From a virus, in the IMG/VR virus record IMGVR_UViG_3300023176_001394, positions 1 through 64,000 of that record: DNA of 64,000 bases; one strand, 5' to 3'. A program made the position numbers and the translations under genes. Positions 27,611-36,538 of this stretch are shown here, piece after piece. The notes beneath the pieces are model-generated. The model did not search any database. It worked only from the letters and a program-made list of their open reading frames with translations, and had not been told where the DNA came from. Numbering within the stretch: the first letter of the stretch is position 1; the number at the start of each line of letters is the position of its first letter.

Positions 27611-29011
27611 ATGACTAAAAAAGTATCCGACACTTGGTGTATTTTACCTTGGGTTCATCTATCAACTAGACCAGACGGAAGTATGCGTGTTTGTTGCACT
27701 GCTAATGCAAGCAGTGTAGGACCTACTAATGATAAAAAACATGGCGGACAAGTAGGAATATTAAAAACTGATGACGGCAAACCTAATAATCTTAATGTAA
27801 GCGATTTTGAAACAGCCTGGAATAGTACTTACATGAAAAATGTAAGACTACAAATGCTCAATGGAGAAATGCCTCCCAGTTGCATGAAATGTTACAAAGA
27901 AGAAGCGGCAGGACATAATAGTAAGCGTATGTGGGAGACCGCTTATTGGAGCGAGCGTGTTGATGTAGATAACCTAATTGCAAGCACAGCTGAAGATGGC
28001 AGCGTTCCTCCGCAACTTGCATATATTGATTTGCGTTTTGGTACCAAGTGCCAACTTGCGTGTGTAATGTGTAGCCCGCATGATAGTTCAGGTTGGATCA
28101 AAGATTGGAAAGCAATATTTCCTGCTGTTGAAAATGCTAGTCTAAAAGAAACCATGCAATGGAAAGACAAAGGAAGCTATAACGGTAGTAGTTACAATTG
28201 GCACAAACAAAATCCTACGTTTTGGAAACAGTTTTATGAACAAATGCCTAACATGCAACAAATATATTTTGCAGGCGGCGAAAGTCTTATTATTGAAGAA
28301 CACTACGAAATACTTGAAGAAGCAATACGTCAGGGTATTGCAAAAGATCTAGAACTGCGTTATAATAGTAATGGAGTCGAATGGCGTGAAGATTTGTTTG
28401 ATCTATGGAAAGAATTTAAATTAGTACGTTTCCATTATAGTGTAGACAGCATACACGAAATGAATAGTTATATTCGTTACCCTAGTAAATGGGAACGTAC
28501 AGAAGAAGTGTTTCATATACTTGATAAAGAAACTCCTGATAATACAGAAGTCACAGTTGCGTGTGCTGTACAAGCACTAAACATTTATTACATACCAGAT
28601 TTTATTAAATGGAAATTGCAACAAGGATTTAGAAAAATTAATATGTGGCCATTTGGAGCAGGAGGAATTAACTATCATTTTGTTTATCATCCTCCTCATT
28701 TAAATGTTAAAGTATTACCTAAATGGTTTAAAGAAGAATGCCGTCGCAAGTACGAAGAGTTTTATCCTTGGTGGGAAGAAAATTGGGAATTAGGAATTCC
28801 TAGTTGGCATAAAGGAAAAGTTACAAAAGAAAAATTTATGGACGCTGGTTATGGTATAAAAAGATTAGAAGGCATGCTAAAATTTATGGAAAGCGAAGAT
28901 TGGAGTGTACGTTTACCAGAGATGCAAGAATTTTTGAAACGATGTGACACTCAAAGAAGCAATAGTTTTGCTGAAACTTTTCCTGAAATGAAGGATATCT
29001 TTAATGGCTGA
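27611..29011 (+). CDS. Radical SAM protein with N-terminal twitch cysteines
   Basis: 466 residues, first of five proteins here with an auxiliary cysteine region before the radical SAM domain. Cys10 (WCILPWVHLSTRPDGS), Cys28-Cys29 and Cys91-x2-Cys94 (SCMKCYKEEAAG) form that region. The radical SAM motif is Cys147-x3-Cys151-x2-Cys154 (FGTKCQLACVMC). A FAGGESLI strand corresponds to GGEP. I recall NCBI naming such proteins twitch domain-containing radical SAM proteins. The start at 27611 has a short 12-base gap after the previous gene. It overlaps the next gene by 8 bases. Substrate unknown; SPASM/twitch enzymes commonly act on peptides. Confidence 0.83.
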   Translation: MTKKVSDTWCILPWVHLSTRPDGSMRVCCTANASSVGPTNDKKHGGQVGILKTDDGKPNNLNVSDFETAWNSTYMKNVRLQMLNGEMPPSCMKCYKEEAAGHNSKRMWETAYWSERVDVDNLIASTAEDGSVPPQLAYIDLRFGTKCQLACVMCSPHDSSGWIKDWKAIFPAVENASLKETMQWKDKGSYNGSSYNWHKQNPTFWKQFYEQMPNMQQIYFAGGESLIIEEHYEILEEAIRQGIAKDLELRYNSNGVEWREDLFDLWKEFKLVRFHYSVDSIHEMNSYIRYPSKWERTEEVFHILDKETPDNTEVTVACAVQALNIYYIPDFIKWKLQQGFRKINMWPFGAGGINYHFVYHPPHLNVKVLPKWFKEECRRKYEEFYPWWEENWELGIPSWHKGKVTKEKFMDAGYGIKRLEGMLKFMESEDWSVRLPEMQEFLKRCDTQRSNSFAETFPEMKDIFNG

Positions 29012-30353
29012 AAAAATTATTTGTCCCTATACATTAGGAGGAATAAATTACAAAAATGGTTTTGTAACTAGTTGTCCTCAGCAATCTGACAGGTTATGTG
29101 ATATTACAAATACTACTTTAAAGCCTTCTGATGTAATTAATAGTGAAGGGTTTCGTAAGCATCGTAAGGAAATGATGTCTGGTACTTGGAGTCCAGGGTG
29201 TCATTTGTGTAAAGATGCCGAAGCAATTGGTAGCCATAGTATGCGGCAAGACTTTGATTATATGCTTGATGAAGTGGTTGATTTAGATCTTTATAATGAA
29301 CAAACTGGTGAAATAGATTTTGCATCTGTAAAACATATAGAACTTAGGTTCAGTAATAGTTGTAATATGTCTTGCCTACATTGTTCAGACGTCTATTCGT
29401 CAGGATGGATGAGCAAATTAAAAAGATATACTTCAGATGAAGAAGATAGAAAACATAAACTTATACAACTAACTAGAGAATTTCATAAAACAGATCAAGA
29501 TGTAGATCTATCTATATCTATTGATATTTCACAAATGGAAGAAATTATTAATGATCTGCAAAATAATTTTCCTAATATAATGAAGGTAGATTTTTCCGGA
29601 GGTGAAGTTTTATATCAAAAGCAATTTTTTCCTTGTTTAAAATTATTAGCGGCTCATCCTAATGCGGCCAATATAAAAATTTCCTTCCATTCAAATTTTA
29701 ATGCTAGATTTGATCCTGTATTACTTAGTAAATTACTTAAACCATTTAATAGGACAATTATACATGTTAGTGTTGATGCAGGAAAAAATATTTATGGATA
29801 TTTTAGAACAGGCAACTGGCAAACATTAAAAAGAAATATCGACATATTTAGACGTATAGATAAAGAAACAGAACTTAATATTGTTTGTACTACAAGTGCA
29901 TACCAGATAATGGATATTAAAAATGTTTTCGAATCGTTTATGGAATTAGATGTAAACTTTATAGATAGTTCTATTGTGTATACACCTAAATATATGAATC
30001 CGGCGTTAATGAATTTAAAATTTAAACATTATGTAATAGAAGACTTTGCAGAAACAAGAGAAGCAATTCTTAATGAAAGGCAAAAACGTTTAGATAATTT
30101 AGACAACTATAAGAATAGAGCATCTTATAGACCTAATACACAAGGAGCAAGTTTTTCTGATATAGAAACTGCATTAAAAGGTTTAGACTTTTTAGAACAT
30201 TATGTGTTAAACAATAATGTTTCTGAAAGTGAATGGGAAGCATTTATGGTATACATTAGAAAAACTGATGAAATTTGGAAACAAAATTTTAACGATCATA
30301 TGGTTAATTATAAATTTACCGGCAATAATATTATAAGGAATCTCAATGTTTGA
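29004..30353 (+). CDS. Radical SAM protein with N-terminal twitch cysteines
   Basis: 449 residues. Auxiliary cysteines: Cys7 (ICPYTLGG), Cys24 (TSCPQQ), Cys66-x2-Cys69 (GCHLCKDAEAIGSHSMR). Radical SAM motif: Cys120-x3-Cys124-x2-Cys127 (SNSCNMSCLHC), followed by SDVYSSGWM. A DFSGGEVLY strand is the GGE equivalent. The CxxC...GHSMR signature is shared with the other twitch proteins of this island. It overlaps its neighbours by 8 bases on each side, implying coupled translation with the PP-loop protein downstream. The target is unknown. Confidence 0.82.
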   Translation: MAEKIICPYTLGGINYKNGFVTSCPQQSDRLCDITNTTLKPSDVINSEGFRKHRKEMMSGTWSPGCHLCKDAEAIGSHSMRQDFDYMLDEVVDLDLYNEQTGEIDFASVKHIELRFSNSCNMSCLHCSDVYSSGWMSKLKRYTSDEEDRKHKLIQLTREFHKTDQDVDLSISIDISQMEEIINDLQNNFPNIMKVDFSGGEVLYQKQFFPCLKLLAAHPNAANIKISFHSNFNARFDPVLLSKLLKPFNRTIIHVSVDAGKNIYGYFRTGNWQTLKRNIDIFRRIDKETELNIVCTTSAYQIMDIKNVFESFMELDVNFIDSSIVYTPKYMNPALMNLKFKHYVIEDFAETREAILNERQKRLDNLDNYKNRASYRPNTQGASFSDIETALKGLDFLEHYVLNNNVSESEWEAFMVYIRKTDEIWKQNFNDHMVNYKFTGNNIIRNLNV

Positions 30354-31170
30354 AATTAATAACAAATTATATGAAACAATTACACAAGATAAAATAGTAG
30401 AAACTTTTAGTAATTTAAAAATTGTTTTTGATCCTTCATGGAAAAAAGTTGGTGTTAATTTAAGTGGAGGTGCCGATAGTGCGTTGTTAACTTTCTTTAT
30501 TTGTTCTATTATTGAAAAACATAAATTAGATTGTACTGTGACTGCAATAACATATCAACGGTGTTGGGAAACAAGACCTTGGCAAGGTTATGTAAGCATA
30601 CAAGTATACAATTGGTTAAAAAGCAGATTTCCTAAAATTATAACTGACAGAATTACAAATTATATTCCGCCTGAATTAGAACACGGTGCTATAGGACCTA
30701 TTGTAAATGGCAGAAGCGGAGATCAGATTATTGTAGGAAGTTTTAATAGATTCGCTGCCTGGCAAAATAATTTAAATGCAGTTTATAATGCTACTAGCAA
30801 AAATCCAGATGCAAACCGTGCTGATAGAATGACAAATAGAGATAAAGACGCAGAGGACGGAGTACTTGAAGATGTATGGAGATACGGTAAAAAAGAAGAT
30901 GCATATCTTGCCCATCCTTTTCGATTTGTTAAAAAAGATTGGATAGTAGCACAATATTTTATCTACGGTATAGACGAGTTGTACTACATTACTCGTAGTT
31001 GTGAAGGCGATATAGAGCAACACGAAATTATAAAAAGAGCATGTGGCCATTTCAAAGATTATAAAGATGGAATGGACATTCCTTTGTGCAAACAGTGTTG
31101 GTGGTGTGAAGAAAGGCAATGGGCCGAAGATAGACTGCAAGAAACTATTAGGGAAATTGATCGTGGCTAA
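30346..31170 (+). CDS. PP-loop ATPase, QueC/ExsB-like
   Basis: 274 residues. The PP-loop that binds ATP pyrophosphate is SGGADS at residues 40-45. A C-terminal cysteine cluster (Cys248, Cys251, Cys254 in LCKQCWWCEER) sits where QueC binds zinc. QueC adenylates 7-carboxy-7-deazaguanine and converts it to the nitrile preQ0; related PP-loop enzymes activate other carboxylates or nucleobases. The central part (GRSGDQIIVGSFNRFAAWQ) differs from ordinary QueC, so the substrate is probably different. It lies between two twitch radical SAM genes with 8-base overlaps, suggesting a shared pathway. Confidence 0.7.
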   Translation: MFEINNKLYETITQDKIVETFSNLKIVFDPSWKKVGVNLSGGADSALLTFFICSIIEKHKLDCTVTAITYQRCWETRPWQGYVSIQVYNWLKSRFPKIITDRITNYIPPELEHGAIGPIVNGRSGDQIIVGSFNRFAAWQNNLNAVYNATSKNPDANRADRMTNRDKDAEDGVLEDVWRYGKKEDAYLAHPFRFVKKDWIVAQYFIYGIDELYYITRSCEGDIEQHEIIKRACGHFKDYKDGMDIPLCKQCWWCEERQWAEDRLQETIREIDRG

Positions 31171-32482
31171 TACATTTTGTCCTATACCTTGGATATTTCA
31201 AGCCGCTAGAGCAAACGGAGATCTACGTGTTTGCTGTCAAGCCAACGTAACAAAAAATAGAGGTGTAATACGCAAAGCAGACGGCACAGCATACAATGCA
31301 GGATCCGACGACTTAGACGAAGCTCGTAATGCAGATCTAATGAAAGAAATGCGTTTGAATATGCTTCAAGGTAAATGGAACAAAGAATGCGGTCGTTGTT
31401 TAGCTGAAGAAACTTCAGGCTTAAACAGTAGACGGCAATATGAACAAGAGCAATGGAATTACACATTAGAAGATGCAATAAAAGATACAGAAGATGATGG
31501 TACTATAGATGTAACGTCTACTCCTGTAAAATATTATGATCTTAGATTTGGCAATTTTTGTAATTTAAAATGTCGTATGTGTGGACCTACTGATTCAAAT
31601 GCTTGGTATGATGATTGGATAAAACTTACTGGTTCTAATTTTTTTAAAGAAACAAGTGGCGATATTGAAATAAAACAAATAAACGGTAAACTTTGTGCTA
31701 GTGAATATGATTGGCCTAATCACGAACCTTTTTGGGAATATTTAGAAAAACATATTAACAATATTAGACACATATATTTTGCAGGCGGAGAGCCTATGTT
31801 GATTGATCGACACTATGATTTTTTGCAACGTTGTATTGATCAAGATTCTGCAAAAGACATTATTATTGAATATAATACTAATATGAGTACACTACCTCCT
31901 AGAGTTGCAAAACTATGGGAAAATTTTAAACAGGTTAGAGTAGGAGCAAGTATAGACGGATACGGCAAAGTTATAGAATATCAGAGACATCCTGCTAAAT
32001 GGGACAAGTTGTATAAAAACTTACTTACACTAGATAACATGCCCAGCAATATAATTGGTTGGTTAGCATTTACAGTTACAGCATATAATGTTAATCATAT
32101 GATTGACTTTATGAAATGGAAACTTACAGAGAGCAACTTTAATAAAATTAATAGCACAACCAGGCGTCCGATAGTCACACATCATGTTGCTCATCATCCT
32201 CAACACTTAAATATTAGAGTGTTGCCAGATGAAGCAAAAGAAAAATTAACCAAAAGATTTGAAGAATTTGTGCAATGGACCAAGGATAAAAATTTTAATG
32301 AGCATGTAGTTAAGCAGGCACAAGACATTGCAAACGGTGTGTGTACGTATATGAATAGTGACAGTTACTACAACACCCATTGGGAAGAATTCCAACGCTA
32401 CACGAAGCGTTTAGACGCTATACGCGGCGAAAATTTAACAGAAGTAGAACCTGCATTCAAGGAATATTTAAATGAGTTTTGA
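31163..32482 (+). CDS. Radical SAM protein with N-terminal twitch cysteines
   Basis: 439 residues from a GTG start at 31163; a longer frame from 31043 would overlap the PP-loop gene by 128 bases. The GTG has AGGGA upstream and overlaps the previous stop by 8 bases, like other junctions here. Auxiliary cysteines are Cys6 (FCPIPWIFQAARANGD), Cys24-Cys25 and Cys76-x2-Cys79 (ECGRCLAEETSG). The radical SAM motif is Cys133-x3-Cys137-x2-Cys140 (FCNLKCRMC). FAGGEPML is a canonical GGEP strand. It is closely similar in layout to the protein encoded at 27611. A peptide- or protein-modifying function is inferred from the twitch region. Confidence 0.82.
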   Translation: MANTFCPIPWIFQAARANGDLRVCCQANVTKNRGVIRKADGTAYNAGSDDLDEARNADLMKEMRLNMLQGKWNKECGRCLAEETSGLNSRRQYEQEQWNYTLEDAIKDTEDDGTIDVTSTPVKYYDLRFGNFCNLKCRMCGPTDSNAWYDDWIKLTGSNFFKETSGDIEIKQINGKLCASEYDWPNHEPFWEYLEKHINNIRHIYFAGGEPMLIDRHYDFLQRCIDQDSAKDIIIEYNTNMSTLPPRVAKLWENFKQVRVGASIDGYGKVIEYQRHPAKWDKLYKNLLTLDNMPSNIIGWLAFTVTAYNVNHMIDFMKWKLTESNFNKINSTTRRPIVTHHVAHHPQHLNIRVLPDEAKEKLTKRFEEFVQWTKDKNFNEHVVKQAQDIANGVCTYMNSDSYYNTHWEEFQRYTKRLDAIRGENLTEVEPAFKEYLNEF

Positions 32483-33659
32483 TACAATAGACTTACTAAC
32501 AGGCAAAGTTTTTCAAGTTACATGGGATACAGGCAGACGTTGTAATTATGACTGTAGTTACTGTCCAGCACATAGGCATGATAATTTTAGTAAACACGCT
32601 AGTTTAGAAGAACTTAAAAATAATACCGATTTCTTGTTTGAATATATAGACACTTATATGCAACATAGACTTTTTAAAGAGGCAAATATAGGATTTACCG
32701 GCGGAGAACCTACAGTTAATCCCAATTTTATTCCGTTTGCTCAATATTTGAAAAGTCAGTATGACGAAAAATATGCAGACAAATGGCAGTGCGGGTTTGC
32801 CCTCACTACTAATGGCGCAATGAGTAAAAAAATGGCAGATGCAGTTATGCAAAATTTTGGCCATGCTACAGTGAGCTATCATGCAGAAAGTGACAACAAA
32901 CTAAAACAACAGGTCAGAGATAGAATACTACAATTTCATACTGAAGGTCCTGCAAATAATTTTACTGTCAGTGTTAATGTAATGTTCCATGCGGCATACT
33001 TTGACGAGTGCAAAGATTTGTGTGAGTTTTTAGACGAACATGAAGTAAAATATGTACCTCGTATAATTGGAGAAGAGCCAGATAGCAGAAGTAACTTTGC
33101 TCATACATACACTGAAGAGCAGTTAGACTATATGAAAAATTATTGGGAATATAGAAATGCTAGATTAAACAAAAAACAAAAAGATCAAGAAGAAACAGCA
33201 GTGTTAAGTGCCGCTGGCGAAAAAACTACAGAAAAGAAAAAACTAGGAATGACAATAGGAAGACCTTGTTGCGGTAGTAGGACAATGTGTCTTAGTAACA
33301 ATGGTGAAAGTCGCAAAAGCACATTTGTAGATCTTAGAGAATTTAAAGGTTGGAGTTGTAGTGTTAATTGGTTTTTCCTACATTTAGAACAGCAAACTGA
33401 TAGTGTGTTCCATCATCAAACTTGTCAAGCACGATTTGACGGAACAAGAGGTGCAATAGGAAAAATAAGTGAAGGCAAAAAAATTATTGCTGAATTAAAA
33501 GAAAAATTAAAAAGTGGTACTATGCCGACAATTACGTGTCCTAAACATACCTGCGGTTGCGGGTTGTGTGCGCCTAAAAGTAAATATAAAGAAAATTATA
33601 TAGACGTTGCTAAAGGACATTTTAGGACCGAAGTACTTGCACCGTTAGTAAAGGAATAA
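32472..33659 (+). CDS. Radical SAM protein with C-terminal cysteine cluster
   Basis: 395 residues. The motif Cys24-x3-Cys28-x2-Cys31 (RRCNYDCSYCPAHRHD) begins the radical SAM domain and FTGGEPTVNPNF is the GGEP strand. After a Lys/Glu-rich insert, the C-terminus carries many cysteines (GRPCCGSRTMC, GWSCSVNWFFLH, TCQARFDG, ITCPKHTCGCGLCAPK), enough for one or two auxiliary clusters. A similar arrangement, without the insert, is seen in the radical SAM protein at 36539, so the pair form a subfamily. It overlaps the previous gene by 11 bases. Chemistry unknown. Confidence 0.82.
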   Translation: MSFDTIDLLTGKVFQVTWDTGRRCNYDCSYCPAHRHDNFSKHASLEELKNNTDFLFEYIDTYMQHRLFKEANIGFTGGEPTVNPNFIPFAQYLKSQYDEKYADKWQCGFALTTNGAMSKKMADAVMQNFGHATVSYHAESDNKLKQQVRDRILQFHTEGPANNFTVSVNVMFHAAYFDECKDLCEFLDEHEVKYVPRIIGEEPDSRSNFAHTYTEEQLDYMKNYWEYRNARLNKKQKDQEETAVLSAAGEKTTEKKKLGMTIGRPCCGSRTMCLSNNGESRKSTFVDLREFKGWSCSVNWFFLHLEQQTDSVFHHQTCQARFDGTRGAIGKISEGKKIIAELKEKLKSGTMPTITCPKHTCGCGLCAPKSKYKENYIDVAKGHFRTEVLAPLVKE

Positions 33660-33661
33660 CC

Positions 33662-34204
33662 ATGATAGAACATATAAATTTTAATTATAACTTGGATAAA
33701 TTTTTAAGTGCTGATTATTCTCAGCATTATGGCAGTTGTATAAGTTATCAAAAACGTGAACAAGAAGATCTTCACGAAAAATATGGCAAAGGTTTTCCAG
33801 AAAGCTATCACGAAGATAATACTAGAATACAACAACTATGGTGGGACGACGGCGATGTTGATTACAAATTAATAGGAGAACAACTTGGCATAGAAGTAGT
33901 TACTCTTAGCACAATTTTACAACCTCCTGGAAATGTAATTACATTGCATAGAGATACTTTTTTCCAAATAAACAAAAAGTATCCTAACGATACAAGAAAA
34001 AAAGTACGTGCAAATATATACTTAGAGGATTGGAAGCCTGGACATTTTATTAATTATGAAGATCATAATAAGGAATGGCAGACAAGCACTCATTGGAAGG
34101 CAGGAGATGGTTTTATTTGGGATAGCGATCATTTGCATTTAAGTGCTAATGCAGGACTTTCACCTAAGTATACTATGCAAGTATCGGGATTTTTGAATGA
34201 CTAA
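33662..34204 (+). CDS. 2OG-Fe(II) oxygenase-like protein
   Basis: 180 residues. His96-x-Asp98 (VITLHRDTFF) and a distal His157 or His159 in FIWDSDHLHLSANAG give the expected HxD...H pattern of a double-stranded beta-helix oxygenase. The VRANIYLEDWKPGHFI stretch is typical of the strand between them. The usual Arg for the 2OG carboxylate may be Lys169 (SPKYTMQVSG); that is uncertain. It begins 2 bases after one radical SAM gene and overlaps the next by 8. Likely a hydroxylase in the same pathway, substrate unknown. Confidence 0.7.
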   Translation: MIEHINFNYNLDKFLSADYSQHYGSCISYQKREQEDLHEKYGKGFPESYHEDNTRIQQLWWDDGDVDYKLIGEQLGIEVVTLSTILQPPGNVITLHRDTFFQINKKYPNDTRKKVRANIYLEDWKPGHFINYEDHNKEWQTSTHWKAGDGFIWDSDHLHLSANAGLSPKYTMQVSGFLND

Positions 34205-35297
34205 ACGCAAACATAGTTGCGATCTTCCATTCCATCATATTGCAACTAGACCAGATGGTAGAGTATTTCCTTGCTGTTATTTTAGATGGGAAGAAACACC
34301 TGATGATTTGACTGTAAAGCATAAAGATCCTTTTAATCATCCTTTTCTTAAAGAAATTAGGCAAAAAATGCTTAATGATGAATACATAGAAGGTTGTAGC
34401 AGATGCTATGCAGATGAAAAAACTAGCGGCCATAGTATGCGGCTAGATATGAACAAAGTACAAAATTTTGGATTTCCTGAAGAAGGCCGAGGCAAGGTGC
34501 CTAAACTAACAAACATAGATCTAACATTTAGTAATGTTTGTAATAACAAGTGTAGAATGTGCGGCCCTGAACTTAGTACTAGTTGGTATAGTGATGCTAA
34601 GAAATTAGGTATAAAACACAGTGGTATAATTGCAGAAAACACAATTCTTGACGAATATGATCTTAGCGAATTAAGATTTATAAAATTACTAGGTGGCGAA
34701 CCTTTAATGGAAGAGCAAAAACTTATTGATTTACTTAAAAAATGCGATAGACCTAATCTAACATTACTATTAATTACTAATACTACAATCAGGCCGCAAG
34801 GCGAGCTATTAGAACTACTTAAAGAAGTAGGTAAACTAAGTGTAAAATTAAGTGTTGATAGCTATGGTCCATTAAATGATTTTTTGCGTAAAGGCAGTAA
34901 ATGGGACGAAGTAAAATCTAATATACTTTGGTTTAAAGAGCAAGGTGCTAATCCTAGTGTACATAGCGTTGCTAGTATATACAACATTAATAAAGTGCAT
35001 GAACTAATGGACTTTTGTAAATCTTTAGATATAAATCAAAAATATGTAATGGCAGACGGACCTGATTGGATGATGCCAAGACATCTACCTGATCATGTAA
35101 AAAACATTTACATTGAAAAATACAAGTTTAAGGATGAACCTATATACAAACTTATTGTAGACGAACTTAAACAATCTGGTGATTTTAAAAAGTTTTTACA
35201 CATGGATACGAAATTAAATCAACTAAGAAATGAACACTGGTCAACACTGAATAAAGAATTATATCACTTGATAGAGGAAGATATACATGTCAATTGA
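34197..35297 (+). CDS. Radical SAM protein with N-terminal twitch cysteines
   Basis: 366 residues, the most compact twitch member. Auxiliary cysteines: Cys8 (SCDLPFHHIATRPDG), Cys26-Cys27 and Cys67-x2-Cys70 (GCSRCYADEKTSGHSMR). Radical SAM motif: Cys115-x3-Cys119-x2-Cys122 (SNVCNNKCRMCGPE). LLGGEPLM is the GGEP strand and SVDSYG follows. The N-terminal HHIATRPDGRVFPCC is nearly the HLSTRPDGSMRVCC of the protein at 27611, confirming a family of recent paralogues. It overlaps the 2OG oxygenase by 8 bases and the next radical SAM gene by 11. Confidence 0.82.
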   Translation: MTKRKHSCDLPFHHIATRPDGRVFPCCYFRWEETPDDLTVKHKDPFNHPFLKEIRQKMLNDEYIEGCSRCYADEKTSGHSMRLDMNKVQNFGFPEEGRGKVPKLTNIDLTFSNVCNNKCRMCGPELSTSWYSDAKKLGIKHSGIIAENTILDEYDLSELRFIKLLGGEPLMEEQKLIDLLKKCDRPNLTLLLITNTTIRPQGELLELLKEVGKLSVKLSVDSYGPLNDFLRKGSKWDEVKSNILWFKEQGANPSVHSVASIYNINKVHELMDFCKSLDINQKYVMADGPDWMMPRHLPDHVKNIYIEKYKFKDEPIYKLIVDELKQSGDFKKFLHMDTKLNQLRNEHWSTLNKELYHLIEEDIHVN

Positions 35298-36504
35298 TAA
35301 GTCTACTTTTTGCGTTCATCCATTTTCTCAAGTTGCGCCTAAAACTTTTGAAGCCGACGGTTCATTGAGAACTTTTTGGCCTTGTTGTATGATGGGTAAC
35401 GATGTACATCAAGATAGTAATGTGCTACAAATTGAAGGAGATGTAAGCCAGTTAACGCCATTAGAAATGTTTAACCATCCTAGAATGGAAAAACTAAGAC
35501 AAAATTTAAAAAATGGTATAAGAGATAGTGCATGTAAAGTATGTTGGGAGATGGAAGATAGAGGTGTAAAGAGTTTCCGTCAAGACGCCCAAGTAGATGA
35601 CGACGAAGCACAAAAACTTGCTGACAATCCTAAACTAGAAATTATTGATACACATGTAAATAATTCGTGTAACCTTAGATGTAGAATGTGCGATCCGTCT
35701 GCATCTAGTCAACTAAAAAAAGATACAAATTTTTTTAAAAAAGAAGGACTTATTCCGTCTATAGACAAGGCAGTAGATGGTAGATGGGCAGTGTCTCCGC
35801 ATAGTTGGAAAATGGACAATGTAAAGCAATGGCATTGGATTCATAATAACACTGACAAATTTAGCATCCTAAAACTTGCAGGCGGTGAGCCTTTTTACAA
35901 TCCTCATGTAATTAAATTTTTACAAAAAGCAATTGATGAAGGTAACAGTAAAAATATACAATTAGAATTTCATACAAACGGGACACTGTTTGACGACGAA
36001 ATTTGTTCTATGCTGAAAGAGTTTAAAACTAATTTAAATTTTAGCATAGACGGACATGGAAAAGTATACGAATATATAAGACATCCTATGTCATGGAAGC
36101 AACTTGATAGCAGTTTACGCAAATATATAGACGCTTGTAAGCCTAGACATATACATATAAGTTTTATTCCTATGCTATACAATATTTACAATATTCCTGA
36201 TTTTATAGAATGGTGTCATAGTTTACCTTGTGAAGCTATTGTACATTGGGCTGAAGTTTATCCTTTTGATAGAGGTGTTGCATTAAAGCATTTGCCTGTA
36301 GATATTTTAGAAGATGCTCTTACAGATATACTTAAATTGAATCAAGACACAGAAAAGTTAGTTAACTTAATAGATGATGCCGTATTACGTAATAAATGCG
36401 ATAAGGCTAAAGCGTTATTAGAAGTAGGATTGTTTGATAAATCAAGGCAACAAAATTACAAAGATTATTTACATAGCAACATAGTAGATTGGTTGCAAAG
36501 TTAG
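35287..36504 (+). CDS. Radical SAM protein with N-terminal twitch cysteines
   Basis: 405 residues. Auxiliary cysteines: Cys9 (FCVHPFSQVAPKTF), Cys33-Cys34 (WPCCMMGN) and Cys83-x2-Cys86 (ACKVCWEMEDRGVKSFRQD). Radical SAM motif: Cys128-x3-Cys132-x2-Cys135 (NSCNLRCRMCDPSAS). LAGGEPFYNPH is the GGEP strand; SIDGHGKVYEYIRHP matches the SIDGYGKVIEYQRHP segment of the protein at 31163. It is the last gene of the promoter-20045 operon: a 34-base gap with a new promoter follows. Function inferred only as radical chemistry on a peptide or protein. Confidence 0.82.
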   Translation: MSIDKSTFCVHPFSQVAPKTFEADGSLRTFWPCCMMGNDVHQDSNVLQIEGDVSQLTPLEMFNHPRMEKLRQNLKNGIRDSACKVCWEMEDRGVKSFRQDAQVDDDEAQKLADNPKLEIIDTHVNNSCNLRCRMCDPSASSQLKKDTNFFKKEGLIPSIDKAVDGRWAVSPHSWKMDNVKQWHWIHNNTDKFSILKLAGGEPFYNPHVIKFLQKAIDEGNSKNIQLEFHTNGTLFDDEICSMLKEFKTNLNFSIDGHGKVYEYIRHPMSWKQLDSSLRKYIDACKPRHIHISFIPMLYNIYNIPDFIEWCHSLPCEAIVHWAEVYPFDRGVALKHLPVDILEDALTDILKLNQDTEKLVNLIDDAVLRNKCDKAKALLEVGLFDKSRQQNYKDYLHSNIVDWLQS

Positions 36505-36533
36505 TTGACATATTTAATTAAAGGTAGTATACT
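36505..36533 (+). promoter_or_regulatory. Sigma70-type promoter giving a near-leaderless transcript
   Basis: TTGACA at 36505-36510 and TATACT at 36528-36533 are 17 bases apart. The expected start site, 6-7 bases past the -10 box, falls at about 36539-36540, which is the ATG of the next gene (36539-36541). No ribosome site fits between. The -35 box overlaps the stop codon region of the preceding gene. Confidence 0.72.
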
Positions 36534-36538
36534 AAATT

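Noticed and set aside
31043-31162. Longer start for the radical SAM protein at 31163
   Set aside because: It would overlap the PP-loop gene by 128 bases; the GTG at 31163 with AGGGA and an 8-base overlap fits local style.
30346-31170. Asparagine synthetase-type enzyme
   Set aside because: There is no N-terminal glutaminase domain and the C-terminal cysteines point to QueC/ExsB relatives instead.
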